Of a DNA stretch of 64,000 bases, positions 24,617 through 33,137 are shown piece after piece. The notes below the pieces were generated by a model, which saw only the letters and a program-made list of their open reading frames with translations, was not told where the DNA came from and did no database searches. A program made the position numbers and the translations under genes. This stretch comes from Croceivirga sp009797885 (GTDB lineage: Bacteria; Bacteroidota; Bacteroidia; Flavobacteriales; Flavobacteriaceae). The number at the start of each line of letters is the position of its first letter. Within the stretch, counting starts at the first letter, position 1. The stretch covers positions 2,232,001-2,296,000 of the forward strand of contig AP035880.1 of assembly GCA_045866215.1 (NCBI GenBank), written 5' to 3'.

Positions 24617-25156
24617 TTATAGACTATTTGTAAATTCTCGTTTTATTGTATTCAATTTGTTCGCCACACTGGCATCGTACTGTAAATCCCCGACCCTTAA
24701 AATGAATCCACCTACAATACTTTCATCAATTTTATTCTCCAGGGAAACTTTATTGCCCGTAAGCTCCTTTACTTTGGAAAGCACCTTCTTTTCAAGTGCC
24801 GGCGTAAGGGCGACTGCTGTGGTAACCACGGCCGTATCTTCACCCTTCATCTTTTCGTACTGAATGATGTACTTGTACGCCACTTCCTGCAACAAGTCGA
24901 TACGTTTATTGTCTGCCAGGGTGTTTACAAGTCCCAAGGTAATTTCATTGCTTCCTTTAAAAATCGCCGAAAGGGAGTCGTTCTTCACCTCATTTTTTAC
25001 GATTGGGCTTGTCAAAAGTTGCTGCAGCTCCGAATGGTCCGAGATGGTTTCGGCAATCTTGCGCATATCCGCCTCCACCTTGTCCGCAACTTTTTGCTCC
25101 ACGGCATAATCCAAGGTTGCTTTTGCATATCGTATGGCCGCCCTGCTATTACTCAT
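24617..25156 (-). CDS. atpH: ATP synthase F1 subunit delta
   Basis: A 179-residue delta (OSCP) subunit that joins F1 to the peripheral stalk. The N-terminal six-helix domain starts NSRAAIRYAKATLDYAVEQK and the C-terminal part contains DESIVGGFILRVGDLQYDAS, the best conserved block of the family. Lies between atpF and atpA with spacers of about 104 and 55 bases. Confidence 0.95.
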   Translation of the reverse strand: MSNSRAAIRYAKATLDYAVEQKVADKVEADMRKIAETISDHSELQQLLTSPIVKNEVKNDSLSAIFKGSNEITLGLVNTLADNKRIDLLQEVAYKYIIQYEKMKGEDTAVVTTAVALTPALEKKVLSKVKELTGNKVSLENKIDESIVGGFILRVGDLQYDASVANKLNTIKREFTNSL

Positions 25157-25184
25157 TTTACGTGCTATGGTTAACGGTTTGTGG

Positions 25185-25240
25185 GTTAATGGTTCCGGTA
25201 ATCGGAAAATGCAATCGATCCTTTACCTGCGACCATTAAC
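25185..25240. repeat. Inverted repeat in the atpF-atpH spacer
   Basis: Perfect nine-base arms GTTAATGGT (25185-25193) and ACCATTAAC (25232-25240). The left part also has partial direct copies (GGTTAACGG, GGGTTAATGG). The 104-base spacer holds nothing else recognisable. Confidence 0.45.
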
Positions 25241-25260
25241 TTCTAACCTCTTTCTATTAA

Positions 25261-25761
25261 CTAATTCAACTTAACGTCGCCCAACATGTCCTCAACAACC
25301 TTTAGTTGTTTCTTCTTGTCGGACAGTTCCCCTTTGATTACTTTTTCCGCAATATCCACAGAAAGGGTGGCCACTTGTTCCTTAATATCCGCAACGGCGG
25401 CTTTCTTCTCACTTTCTATGGCTGCCTGTGCTTGTTTTAGCATCTTATCCCCTTCTACCTGGGCCTGTTCCTTGGCATCTGCAATCATTTTCTCCTTGAT
25501 TTCACGGGCCTCCTTCAACATCTTTTCACGTTCTGCCCGGGCTTCCTGCAAAAGGTTTTCGCTATCCGCAGTAACGTTCTGCATTTCCTTTTTGGCATCC
25601 TCCGCTGCTTGAAGGGCATTTTTGATCCCTTCTTCGCGATCATTGACCGCATTTAGAATGGGTTTCCACGCAAATTTCCAAAGTAGCCATAGCAACAAAA
25701 GGAACAGCAGTGTTTGCCAAAAAAACAGCCCTAACGAAAACTCCTCCAATAATTTTTCCAT
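25261..25761 (-). CDS. atpF: ATP synthase F0 subunit b
   Basis: The ATG at 25759-25761 gives 166 residues (start MEKLLEEFSLGLFFWQ); an upstream in-frame Met adds 11 residues that relatives lack. One membrane helix at about 10-30 (FFWQTLLFLLLLWLLWKFAW) is followed by a long charged coiled coil (AAEDAKKEMQNVTADSENLL) that forms the peripheral stalk and ends near delta. A strong hairpin separates it from atpE. Confidence 0.95.
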   Translation of the reverse strand: MEKLLEEFSLGLFFWQTLLFLLLLWLLWKFAWKPILNAVNDREEGIKNALQAAEDAKKEMQNVTADSENLLQEARAEREKMLKEAREIKEKMIADAKEQAQVEGDKMLKQAQAAIESEKKAAVADIKEQVATLSVDIAEKVIKGELSDKKKQLKVVEDMLGDVKLN

Positions 25762-25799
25762 CTCTTTTTCTTTATTTCTTAATGTTTTAAACAAGCAAG

Positions 25800-25822
25800 G
25801 GCTGCAACCAACCGTTGCAGCC
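25800..25822 (-). promoter_or_regulatory. Hairpin between atpE and atpF
   Basis: A nine-base perfect stem GGCTGCAAC / GTTGCAGCC (25800-25808 and 25814-25822) with a five-base loop, 20 bases after the atpE stop on the minus strand and followed there by the T-rich CTTGCTTGTTT. Could partly terminate or protect the atpE message, which must be made in excess because the c-ring needs many copies. Confidence 0.5.
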
Positions 25823-25842
25823 TTTTGCTTTTAGATGACTGA

Positions 25843-26034
25843 TTATACCGCAAAAAGGGCAGCAAAACCAATACCTTCAATCAATGCAGCTGCAATCAAC
25901 ATCGCTGTTTGGATCTTACCGTATGCTTCAGGCTGACGAGCGATGGCTTCCATAGCGGAACCACCAATCCTACCAATACCCAAACCAACACCGATAACTA
26001 CCAAACCTGCACCTACCATTACTGGAATTTCCAT
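25843..26034 (-). CDS. atpE: ATP synthase F0 subunit c
   Basis: A 63-residue hairpin protein of two membrane helices, shorter than the usual 75-80. The polar loop has RQP at residues 33-35, the contact with the central stalk. The ion-carrying carboxylate is Glu53 (ALIEGIGF). The first helix, VVIGVGLGIGRIGG, lacks the Gln/Glu used by sodium-type c subunits, so proton coupling is expected. It has the smallest coding length of the cluster and is flanked by a hairpin on the atpF side. Confidence 0.96.
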   Translation of the reverse strand: MEIPVMVGAGLVVIGVGLGIGRIGGSAMEAIARQPEAYGKIQTAMLIAAALIEGIGFAALFAV

Positions 26035-26111
26035 GTCTATCTAGTTTAAAAATTAAAAATTCAACACTTATCCATTGGTCAGTTCAACTCCGTGAATGAC
26101 CAAACTATTTT

Positions 26112-27248
26112 TTAATGCGCCACCTCGGCTTCATGTCCATGATCGTGCTCGTGTTCTTCGGAGGCAAAACCGAAGTAAAGCGCGCTCAACATGGTGAATA
26201 TATAGGCTTGTAACAATGCCACAAGTACCTCGATCAACATTATGGCGAAAGCTAGGCCAAATGACAGTGGACTTCCAAGCCAGCTCTTAAAAATGAACAT
26301 CAACCCAATCAAACTTCCAATAACAATGTGTCCGGCCTGCATGTTGGCGTACAATCGAATCAACAGTGAAAAGGGTTTAATGATCAATCCCAATAACTCT
26401 ATCGGAACCAAAATGATATACAATGGTATTTTTCCATACCAGGGCAGGGAATCCCCCAAAGGGTTAAATTGGTGCATCCAATAATCCTTGGTTCCCGTAA
26501 AATTCGTAATCAAAAACGTTAAGATGGCCAGGGCAGTGGTAATGGCAATGTTTCCAGTGACATTAATCCCAAGCGGTGTCATCCCAAACATGTTCAAAAA
26601 CCATATAAAGAAGAATATGGTCAACAGGAAGGGCATGTATTTTTTGTAGCGTTTTTCGCCAATATTGGGCCGTGCGATATCGTCCCTAATATAAAGGACG
26701 ATGGGTTCAAAGAACCTTCCCGCCCCAGTTGGGATACCGTTGTTTTTTGTGTACGATCGCGCCAAACTGGAAAAAAGCCAAAGCATCAACAAGCCTGTTA
26801 CGATAATCATCACCACATTCTTGGTAATGGAAAAATCAAGGGGTTTTATGTTGGTAGGGTGATGGCTTTCGTCATAATCAATGGTCCCATTGGCATCCGT
26901 CCTGTAGATTTTGCTGTGATAGAGCTTATAGTGATTTCCATCCACTTCAGCCAAGGTCTCCCCATGGTGGAACTTAGAGGAAGAAAAGACTTTTAACCCA
27001 TCATCCCAGAGTATGACGGGCAAGGGAAAGCCCACATACTTGTGTTCGCCATTTTCCTTGGTATAGGAAAAAAGGGAGAAGTCGTGGGAATCCTGTAAAT
27101 GATGATGGATGTATTCCTTGATTTCGGTCTTAAGGTCTTTACCATGACCTTCCTCGCCATGTTTGTCCTCCTTTTCTTTTCCGAAGGAAATTTGACTTAG
27201 AATCAATACAGAAAAAAGAAGAAAACTCTTCAAAAACGTTTTTCGCAT
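26112..27248 (-). CDS. atpB: ATP synthase F0 subunit a
   Basis: The ATG at 27246-27248 gives 378 residues; an upstream in-frame Met would overlap the promoter region. It has the long N-terminal extension seen in Bacteroidota: a signal-like helix, a His/Glu/Lys-rich stretch (KEKEDKHGEEGHGKDLKTEI) and a soluble domain of about 110 residues before the membrane core. The essential Arg is in SLLIRLYANMQAGHI, and helix VLVALLQAYIFTMLSALYFG closes the channel. The tail is His/Glu-rich (EEHEHDHGHEAEVAH). It has its own promoter box. Confidence 0.95.
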   Translation of the reverse strand: MRKTFLKSFLLFSVLILSQISFGKEKEDKHGEEGHGKDLKTEIKEYIHHHLQDSHDFSLFSYTKENGEHKYVGFPLPVILWDDGLKVFSSSKFHHGETLAEVDGNHYKLYHSKIYRTDANGTIDYDESHHPTNIKPLDFSITKNVVMIIVTGLLMLWLFSSLARSYTKNNGIPTGAGRFFEPIVLYIRDDIARPNIGEKRYKKYMPFLLTIFFFIWFLNMFGMTPLGINVTGNIAITTALAILTFLITNFTGTKDYWMHQFNPLGDSLPWYGKIPLYIILVPIELLGLIIKPFSLLIRLYANMQAGHIVIGSLIGLMFIFKSWLGSPLSFGLAFAIMLIEVLVALLQAYIFTMLSALYFGFASEEHEHDHGHEAEVAH

Positions 27249-27281
27249 TTCGCTGGAACTAACGGTCTTTAAAAATCGGTG

Positions 27282-27289
27282 CAAATGTA
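27282..27289 (-). promoter_or_regulatory. -7 promoter box for atpB
   Basis: Minus strand TACATTTG, an exact TAnnTTTG match, 33 bases before the atpB ATG. A TTTC element lies 17 bases upstream. It would let atpBEFHAG be transcribed separately from sprE, the bactofilin and atpZ. Confidence 0.45.
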
Positions 27290-27356
27290 AGTCTTTCCCT
27301 TAAAAGGAAAAAAGCTTTGTTGCTTTATTTTTAGTGATTTGCGTCGGGTGAAAAAT

Positions 27357-27758
27357 TCAGGAATCAGATACTTGATTCAACATTTTTGATGCGAAATAGG
27401 TTTCCAAAACCAAGGCGGTCAAATAGGGAACAAAAAAAGCTGCGAATTCCGTACGTTGGATCTCCCCATCGGCCCGGTAAACTGGATAGAAAACAAGGAA
27501 GAATACCACAAACTTTATTAGGCTTCCCCCCATGAACAAAAAACCCAATGCATTTTTTAGCTTTTTCCTGGCATAGTACAGTCCTATGAAAATTCCAACG
27601 GCCAATACAAAGTTTATACCATAGGAGGCCACCAGCATATCGTTTAGAGGGGCAAGATCAAGCTTCTTCAACATAAAATAATGAAGCATAAAAGCAAGAA
27701 GTAATGCCCCGAATAAAATTAAGGTGAATTGTCTTGGTAGTTTTGTCCTTACTTTCAA
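27357..27758 (-). CDS. DUF6168-type membrane protein of the atp cluster
   Basis: A TTG at 27756-27758 gives 133 residues (start KVRTKLPRQFTLILFGALL) and overlaps the atpZ stop in the four bases TTGA, which decides the start; earlier in-frame codons run through atpZ. Four membrane helices are predicted (FTLILFGALLLAFMLHYF, then VASYGINFVLAVGIFIGLYY, LGFLFMGGSLIKFVVFFLVF and YLTALVLETYFASK). It occupies the position of atpI in other bacteria and may assist F0 or magnesium handling; that is inferred from position and size. Confidence 0.78.
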   Translation of the reverse strand: MKVRTKLPRQFTLILFGALLLAFMLHYFMLKKLDLAPLNDMLVASYGINFVLAVGIFIGLYYARKKLKNALGFLFMGGSLIKFVVFFLVFYPVYRADGEIQRTEFAAFFVPYLTALVLETYFASKMLNQVSDS

Positions 27759-27985
27759 TTGTTCAATCTTTTCAATTGCTGCAAAACTACCCAAATGGAA
27801 ATAGCCACACCCAAAAGTGTGGCTATTACGGTAAAATATTTTTTTTCGGTTTCGTAATGGGCATCCAACCAATTGCCTCCTTTTACAGCAAGGTAAATAA
27901 TAATGCCCATTTCAAATGCAATGCCGGATAGGGCCGCTGCATTTTTAAAGCCATTGTTTTTCTTAGGAGACTTTTGCTGGTTCAT
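27755..27985 (-). CDS. atpZ: AtpZ/AtpI family protein
   Basis: A 76-residue protein with two membrane helices, FKNAAALSGIAFEMGIIIYL and YFTVIATLLGVAISIWVVLQ, the second following a short WLDAHYETEK loop. This is the AtpZ/AtpI signature; members assist assembly of the c-ring or ion supply for F0. It overlaps the bactofilin gene upstream by 23 bases and the DUF6168 gene downstream by four. Confidence 0.88.
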   Translation of the reverse strand: MNQQKSPKKNNGFKNAAALSGIAFEMGIIIYLAVKGGNWLDAHYETEKKYFTVIATLLGVAISIWVVLQQLKRLNN

Positions 27986-28385
27986 TCACTTTGGGAGGCT
28001 GCAATTTATGGGTTGCCGTACTTGTTCCTTTTCCCATGCTACAGGAGGCATTAAAAGTAGCTCCCGGTTCCACCGCCAATTTGGAAACGTTTACGGTTCC
28101 CTCAATTTTGGCCGTGGTCTTTAGGGACAATAATTCGGACACAAAGAGTTCGCCATTAAAGCTACCTTCAATATCTGCATTCACGCATTCCACTTTTCCC
28201 TTGATAAGGCCATCCTTACCAATAACTACCTTTCCGGAAGTTTTTACATTTCCTTCAAGTTTACCATCAATTCTAAAATCTGCCTCGGAGGTAATATCTC
28301 CTTTGATTACGGTGTTTTTCTCGATTCTGTTGGGCTGTCCGCCAAAGTTTTCCATAGGTCGGGGCTTTTTGTTGTCTGAGAACAT
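27963..28385 (-). CDS. Bactofilin (polymer-forming cytoskeletal protein)
   Basis: A 140-residue bactofilin: a disordered, proline-containing N-terminus, then the repetitive beta-helix DFRIDGKLEGNVKTSGKVVI with GLIKGKVECVNADIEGSFNG and TAKIEGTVNVSKLAVEPGA, and a short polar tail. Bactofilins polymerise without nucleotides and organise cell-wall enzymes or envelope machines. It starts four bases after the SprE gene ends and overlaps atpZ, linking it to gliding/secretion and ATP synthase genes in one transcript. Confidence 0.93.
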   Translation of the reverse strand: MFSDNKKPRPMENFGGQPNRIEKNTVIKGDITSEADFRIDGKLEGNVKTSGKVVIGKDGLIKGKVECVNADIEGSFNGELFVSELLSLKTTAKIEGTVNVSKLAVEPGATFNASCSMGKGTSTATHKLQPPKVNEPAKVS

Positions 28386-28389
28386 CTGT

Positions 28390-30948
28390 TCACGGTTTTG
28401 GGGTTAACAATTGTGCTTTGTAAGCATCTAAATTCTTATGGATCAGGATGGTTTGGTAATTCTTGGACAAAATTACAAAATTCTCATCCTTGATTAAGTA
28501 GTCCTTATTCTTTTTTATGAGTTCGGAAAAACCCAGGGCAAAATCCTTGGATCGGAACCCATGGACCACGACAAACTGGTCTTCCAAATTATAGATATCC
28601 TTTGATACCCTATTTCGATAGCGTAACTCTTCAATGGCATCCTCCAATCGCTTTTGAAGCTTCACTGCTTTTGCATCATCCCTAATCTTAAATGGGAACA
28701 CCACTTTCCAATTCCCGGTTCCCGTACTTCCTTCTTCGGGAGAGAATTCTTTGGATTCCAATTTGGGCAATTGCTCGGCAACGATTCGCTCCGCTTTTTT
28801 CCCTTCGGGATTGTTGGGATAGGTCAGTGCCACATAGTTCAATGCTTCCTTATAGGGTTCAAAACCTTGTAGGCGTCCAATGGCATTGGCCTTCAATAGT
28901 TCGAACTTTGGGACAATGGGATCGCCCGTGAACACATTGATATATTCCTGGGATTGGGTAATGACCTCTAAAAACCGTTGTTCCCGATACTTTTTGAACA
29001 ATTGGGCATACCGCGCTTCCGGACCTTGCGCGTCATCGGTCAAAATTGCTTCAGGATTCAGTAAAACCGTGGCATACCTGCTATCTGGGTGGTTCTTCAA
29101 AATGTCCTGCTTCACTTCCACGGCCAAAGGGCTACCGGTCTCCTCATAAATCTTATAAAGATTGTACTTGGATGGCAATATCAATCGCTCTTCGGGATTT
29201 CCCTTTAAAACCTTTTCCAGTTTCGCTGCGGCCAAAAGGTTTTCCCTGAATTTTTCCTTATAGATCAACCCTAGTTGGTAATTGGCAAAATTCCGTTCCC
29301 CAATCAAACTGTCAATAACGGCAGCGTCCTTGGGTAATTGCTCCATGTAAAATGCAACGGAATACTTTTCTTCTTCCGTAACAGGTCCATTGTCCCCGTC
29401 GGCTACTGGGTTGCCCGTAGCTTCCGAGGGTATTACACGGGTTTTATTGCTCCAACGCCAATCATCCTCCAATGGGCGTTCTCCCCAACGGGTCCTGAAC
29501 TCATTCTTCCCATAGCCCAGACTGGTGACGTTATAAAAATAGAACTTGCCCTTGTTCTCCTTTCCACCTTGGGTTTCGGCAAATGCAGCATAACCTGCTC
29601 TGGCTTTTTTTTCCTTTTCGGCCTCCAGGGCGGCGGCCTCATCCTTTAGTCCTTGGATATACTCCTCAAAATAGGCCGTCCGTTCTTCCTCGGGCATACG
29701 ATATAGCGTAACGACACTATCTGCATATTGCACGATATCTTCATATTTGATGACATCTTCCAGATTATCGAACTTCTTTTTGATGCGACGGTATTTTTTC
29801 GTGTTTTCCGCCAAGTTGGTCAAGGTGCTATCATAATACGCACCTGCCTTTTTGTATTCTTTTTGGTTGAAATTATGTTCTCCCAGGGTTTCATAGTTCC
29901 TGGCATTGAGTTTAGTGTCCTGCTGTGTGGTCCTGAGCGATTTATTGTAATAGGCCAATGCCACACTATCCGAGCCTGTTTTTAAATGGTAATTCGCAAT
30001 CTGATGATATATTTTATCCAGAAAAGGGCGGTTTTCCCGGTTTTCTTCCAAATCCGTTAAATACTCCAATAAGGGTTCTTGGTTTTCCGCGGTAATCGCC
30101 GTGTTCTGGATTTTATTTAAATGGGCGTTGATCATATATACCCTGGGCGATTTTCTATTTAAGGCGATTACCTTGTCATAGGCATAATTGGCACTGTCCT
30201 TAAGTCCCAATTGATCGTACAATTGTCCAATAATGAACAGGTAGCGACCGCGCTCCTCATTCTTTTTGGTATAGGCCTGGGCCACCTTCAATTTTTGAAT
30301 GGCCGAATCCGTGGCATTCAGGTGCAGGTAGCTCTGTGCCATTACAGCATAGGTATCTGCATATTCCTGGTCTTTTAGCCGCTCAAACTTCAAAAGTCGT
30401 TTTAGGTTCTTAAGGGCAACTTCAGGATTGTCCAGGCGCATATTCGTTTTTTCCCTCCAAATGGTCGCTTCGTTCAATTTGTCACTCTCCACATATTTCC
30501 TTAGGATGTAATTGAAGGCTTCAAGTGCTGGGATATAACGCTGGTCAAAATAGCGTGCTTTGCCCAGCAGTAAAAAGGCCTCATCCGTTTGGGGGTTGCG
30601 CTCCTCATCCTTAATGTCCATACTGTGCTTTTGAATGGCTTTGGTTGCCTTCTCCTCGGCAATGACAAAGTTGGGATTGTTGTCTTCCGAATCCAGTTTG
30701 ATTTCCTCCGTTACTTCCAACCGCTCTACGGGCAACACTTCCCAAAAATCGTCACGATAGGATGCGTTGAGTTCTTCCCTGCCCTGTTCAAAAGCCAAAT
30801 TTCCGTTGTACAGCACATTGTATTTTGTGGTCACGGCATGCCAATTGCGATTGATGAACGCATCCTTCTTGGTGGAACACGCCAAACAAAGCAAGAGTAG
30901 CCCTATCGCTGGAAGTATGGATTTAAAATGAAGCTTCAAATGTGACAA
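28390..30948 (-). CDS. SprE/PorW-type gliding and type IX secretion TPR lipoprotein
   Basis: An 852-residue lipoprotein with lipid-attachment Cys at 24 (LLCLACSTKKDAF). The block INRNWHAVTTKYNVLYNGNL after the Cys, then tetratricopeptide repeats (IPALEAFNYILRKYVESDKL, AIQKLKVAQAYTKK, DSVALAYYNKSL), fit SprE of Flavobacterium johnsoniae and PorW of Porphyromonas, in length as well. That lipoprotein is needed for type IX secretion and gliding and bridges the outer-membrane translocon to the motor. The start is a TTG at 30948 or the next TTG at 30939. It is the first gene of the run into the bactofilin and atp genes. Confidence 0.87.
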   Translation of the reverse strand: MSHLKLHFKSILPAIGLLLLCLACSTKKDAFINRNWHAVTTKYNVLYNGNLAFEQGREELNASYRDDFWEVLPVERLEVTEEIKLDSEDNNPNFVIAEEKATKAIQKHSMDIKDEERNPQTDEAFLLLGKARYFDQRYIPALEAFNYILRKYVESDKLNEATIWREKTNMRLDNPEVALKNLKRLLKFERLKDQEYADTYAVMAQSYLHLNATDSAIQKLKVAQAYTKKNEERGRYLFIIGQLYDQLGLKDSANYAYDKVIALNRKSPRVYMINAHLNKIQNTAITAENQEPLLEYLTDLEENRENRPFLDKIYHQIANYHLKTGSDSVALAYYNKSLRTTQQDTKLNARNYETLGEHNFNQKEYKKAGAYYDSTLTNLAENTKKYRRIKKKFDNLEDVIKYEDIVQYADSVVTLYRMPEEERTAYFEEYIQGLKDEAAALEAEKEKKARAGYAAFAETQGGKENKGKFYFYNVTSLGYGKNEFRTRWGERPLEDDWRWSNKTRVIPSEATGNPVADGDNGPVTEEEKYSVAFYMEQLPKDAAVIDSLIGERNFANYQLGLIYKEKFRENLLAAAKLEKVLKGNPEERLILPSKYNLYKIYEETGSPLAVEVKQDILKNHPDSRYATVLLNPEAILTDDAQGPEARYAQLFKKYREQRFLEVITQSQEYINVFTGDPIVPKFELLKANAIGRLQGFEPYKEALNYVALTYPNNPEGKKAERIVAEQLPKLESKEFSPEEGSTGTGNWKVVFPFKIRDDAKAVKLQKRLEDAIEELRYRNRVSKDIYNLEDQFVVVHGFRSKDFALGFSELIKKNKDYLIKDENFVILSKNYQTILIHKNLDAYKAQLLTPKP

Positions 30949-31146
30949 TCTTTCCTATGAAGGATAACTTAAAAAAGCATTGTTTAGTATAGGAAATTCA
31001 AATTACGTCCAGATAAATACGCTTTCTTTTTACAAATCCGATAACTTACAACACTTTAGGTGCTTAGATGGTTTTTTTAACTTTTAAAATTTGAGGTATT
31101 TGCTTATTTTTATTTGTAAGAAAATTCTCTAATTTTAAATCTAATC

Positions 31147-31869
31147 ATGAAAACAAATCTATGCCTATTTTCAATTTCTTTACTGATCCTCGCTTTCGTC
31201 TCATGCGAAAAAGATGAAGTGTCCAATGACAATACTTTCGAAAGTCTAGAATTGGATTCATCCTTACAAAGTACCTCTTTAATCTCCTTACCCCCGTGTA
31301 CCATTGATGGCCCTGATTGTGGAAACCCAAATTCCACTGTGACATTTACTTATGATTCGGATACAAACAATCAAAACATAACTTGGTCCGTAGCGCAAGG
31401 CAATATGAGTCTAACAGGTGGTCAAGGTACGAATCAAGCCACATTCTCATTGGCAAGTAATTTTTCCGGTGGAAAAGTAAATGTTACGGCGGGGCTTTGC
31501 GATCTAAACAAAACTATCCTCAAGTGTCCCCAAATACAACCGTGCGGTGTTTCAATCACCAGTGTCTACGAAGTCAATGCCCTAGGCAGTAATAATGTGG
31601 CCTTTTATACTGTTCCAACGTTGAGCCCCGGTTGGTCAATAACCAGTAGTACTTTTGTTGTTACCAGAAATTCCGGTATCATATCAACACATTCGGGCAC
31701 TCTTAATTCCAATGGATATCCTCAAATAATAATTTCAGTTCCATGTAGTCCATCAAGTGGCCGAGTAGATAAAGTTGAGGTAACCGTTAACGCTTCTTCA
31801 GGCTCAAATTCCTGTTCGGTCACCATAGAGGAAGATTTCTTTTCTGTATGTGGAACTGGTGGTTTTTAA
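31147..31869 (+). CDS. Hypothetical lipoprotein with PKD-like domain
   Basis: A 240-residue lipoprotein: signal SISLLILAFVSC with the lipid-attachment Cys at residue 20, a short acidic linker, then a segment STVTFTYDSDTNNQNITWSV, GNMSLTGGQGTNQATFSLAS that resembles PKD/Ig-like repeats of Bacteroidota surface proteins (the W-V-x-G and N-A/T-x-F pattern). The second half is Ser/Thr-rich and has several Cys. No known function. Single gene with its own terminator. Confidence 0.8.
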   Translation: MKTNLCLFSISLLILAFVSCEKDEVSNDNTFESLELDSSLQSTSLISLPPCTIDGPDCGNPNSTVTFTYDSDTNNQNITWSVAQGNMSLTGGQGTNQATFSLASNFSGGKVNVTAGLCDLNKTILKCPQIQPCGVSITSVYEVNALGSNNVAFYTVPTLSPGWSITSSTFVVTRNSGIISTHSGTLNSNGYPQIIISVPCSPSSGRVDKVEVTVNASSGSNSCSVTIEEDFFSVCGTGGF

Positions 31870-31898
31870 CTAAAAAAGCAGGAATTTTTAGTATCCAT

Positions 31899-31931
31899 AA
31901 AAAGGGGTGGGATTGTGCCCACCCCTTTTGT
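31899..31931 (+). terminator. Terminator of the lipoprotein gene
   Basis: An 11-base stem AAAGGGGTGGG / CCCACCCCTTT (31901-31911 and 31918-31928) with a six-base loop, A-rich before and T-rich after. Confidence 0.88.
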
Positions 31932-32014
31932 TCTCCATTTAAATAAGTGAGATGTTATGCAGATTTGCCTCATTAAAAAGACGCTCTCGTTAACCTTTTG
32001 CACATGTCAAACGT

Positions 32015-33028
32015 TTACCAGGCAGAGGGGCGTTCAAAATGGGTCACGCCACGGTTATATTTTGTCTTATACGCTACGGGTGACAAACCCACATATTTTT
32101 TAAACACGGTCCTGAATGCCTTCTGATCGGCATAACCCACTTGATACATCACTTCGTTCACATTCTTTTGGGTGGACTCCAAACTTCGCTTGGCCGCTTC
32201 CATTTTAACACGTTGGATATATTCCAAGGGCGTATTCTGTGTGGCTTTTTTAAATCGTCGCACAAAATTCCGTCGGCTAATGGCAAACTTTAAGGCCAGG
32301 GCTTCCACAGAAATCCTTTCGGTGACATTTCCTTCAATGTACAGCTGCGCCTGTCGTATGGCTTCATCCTCATGATCTTTCTGACCCTGGAATATGGCAA
32401 ATTGATTTTGATTGTCCCGATCAAATTCTATTTCAAAAAACTTAGAGATATATACGGCTGCCCCACGGCCACAGTATTTTTCCACCAGATGTAACATAAG
32501 GTTTAAAAAAGAATAGGCGCCCCCACTGGTATAGATGCCATCTTCTTCGGTAACCACTTTATTGGACACCAAATTCACTTGCGGAAACAATTGGGCAAAC
32601 AAGTCCATGGCAGCCCAATGCGTTGAACATTGTTTATTGTCCACCAAACCGGTCTGTGCCAAAATAAATGCCCCCATACACATGCTGGCCACCTCGGCAT
32701 TGGTCTTGGCCCGGTGCTTTAAAATCCAGGGAATAAATGGCTCATTTTGGGCCAAATCCTCCATAAGATTATCCGGTCGTAGGGCTGGAATCAAAATCAG
32801 GTCCGTTTTTTCGACCTCCGCCAAAAGGCTATCGCAATGGACCCCAAAGGCGCCTTCATAGAGTGAGGCCACTTTTTCAATACCTACCAAGTGAAGGTCA
32901 AAATAGTTGTCACTCCGTAAACCCGTCTGTATCATGAATTGGTTGGCACCCATCAATATCTTATAAGGTCCCACTATGCTACTCAAGATGGAATTCCCCT
33001 TGGGCACCAAAATACTTACATGTTTCAT
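32015..33028 (-). CDS. GlxA-type AraC transcriptional regulator
   Basis: The ATG at 33026-33028 gives 337 residues (start MKHVSILVPKGNSILSS); 15 further residues upstream lack family character. Residues to about 200 form a DJ-1/PfpI-like domain (VASMCMGAFILAQTGLVDNK with the nucleophile-elbow Cys, HWAAMDLF). The C-terminal 100 residues carry two helix-turn-helix units, ISVEALALKFAISRRNFVRR and VNEVMYQVGYADQKAFRTVF. Such regulators sense small molecules through the first domain; the ligand and targets are unknown. It diverges from mmcQ and a box TACCTTTA is upstream. Confidence 0.92.
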   Translation of the reverse strand: MKHVSILVPKGNSILSSIVGPYKILMGANQFMIQTGLRSDNYFDLHLVGIEKVASLYEGAFGVHCDSLLAEVEKTDLILIPALRPDNLMEDLAQNEPFIPWILKHRAKTNAEVASMCMGAFILAQTGLVDNKQCSTHWAAMDLFAQLFPQVNLVSNKVVTEEDGIYTSGGAYSFLNLMLHLVEKYCGRGAAVYISKFFEIEFDRDNQNQFAIFQGQKDHEDEAIRQAQLYIEGNVTERISVEALALKFAISRRNFVRRFKKATQNTPLEYIQRVKMEAAKRSLESTQKNVNEVMYQVGYADQKAFRTVFKKYVGLSPVAYKTKYNRGVTHFERPSAW

Positions 33029-33046
33029 GTTTGTGCGTATCTGAAC

Positions 33047-33054
33047 TAAAGGTA
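33047..33054 (-). promoter_or_regulatory. -7 promoter box for the GlxA-type regulator
   Basis: Minus strand TACCTTTA, one mismatch to TAnnTTTG, with TTG 20 bases upstream (33075-33077). Leader of about 14 bases. Confidence 0.3.
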
Positions 33055-33102
33055 AACATCCTTTTTGGCACAATCAACCCTCAAAAGTGTCGGATTTCAC
33101 CA

Positions 33103-33133
33103 TTTGCCCCCATTGAGGGCATCCCTAGCTTTG
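33103..33133 (+). promoter_or_regulatory. Consensus Bacteroidota promoter of mmcQ
   Basis: TTTG at 33103-33106, exactly 19 bases of spacer, then TAGCTTTG at 33126-33133: both elements and the spacing match the published Bacteroidota consensus. The ATG follows after only four bases, so the transcript would start at or next to the start codon. Confidence 0.75.
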
Positions 33134-33137
33134 GGAT

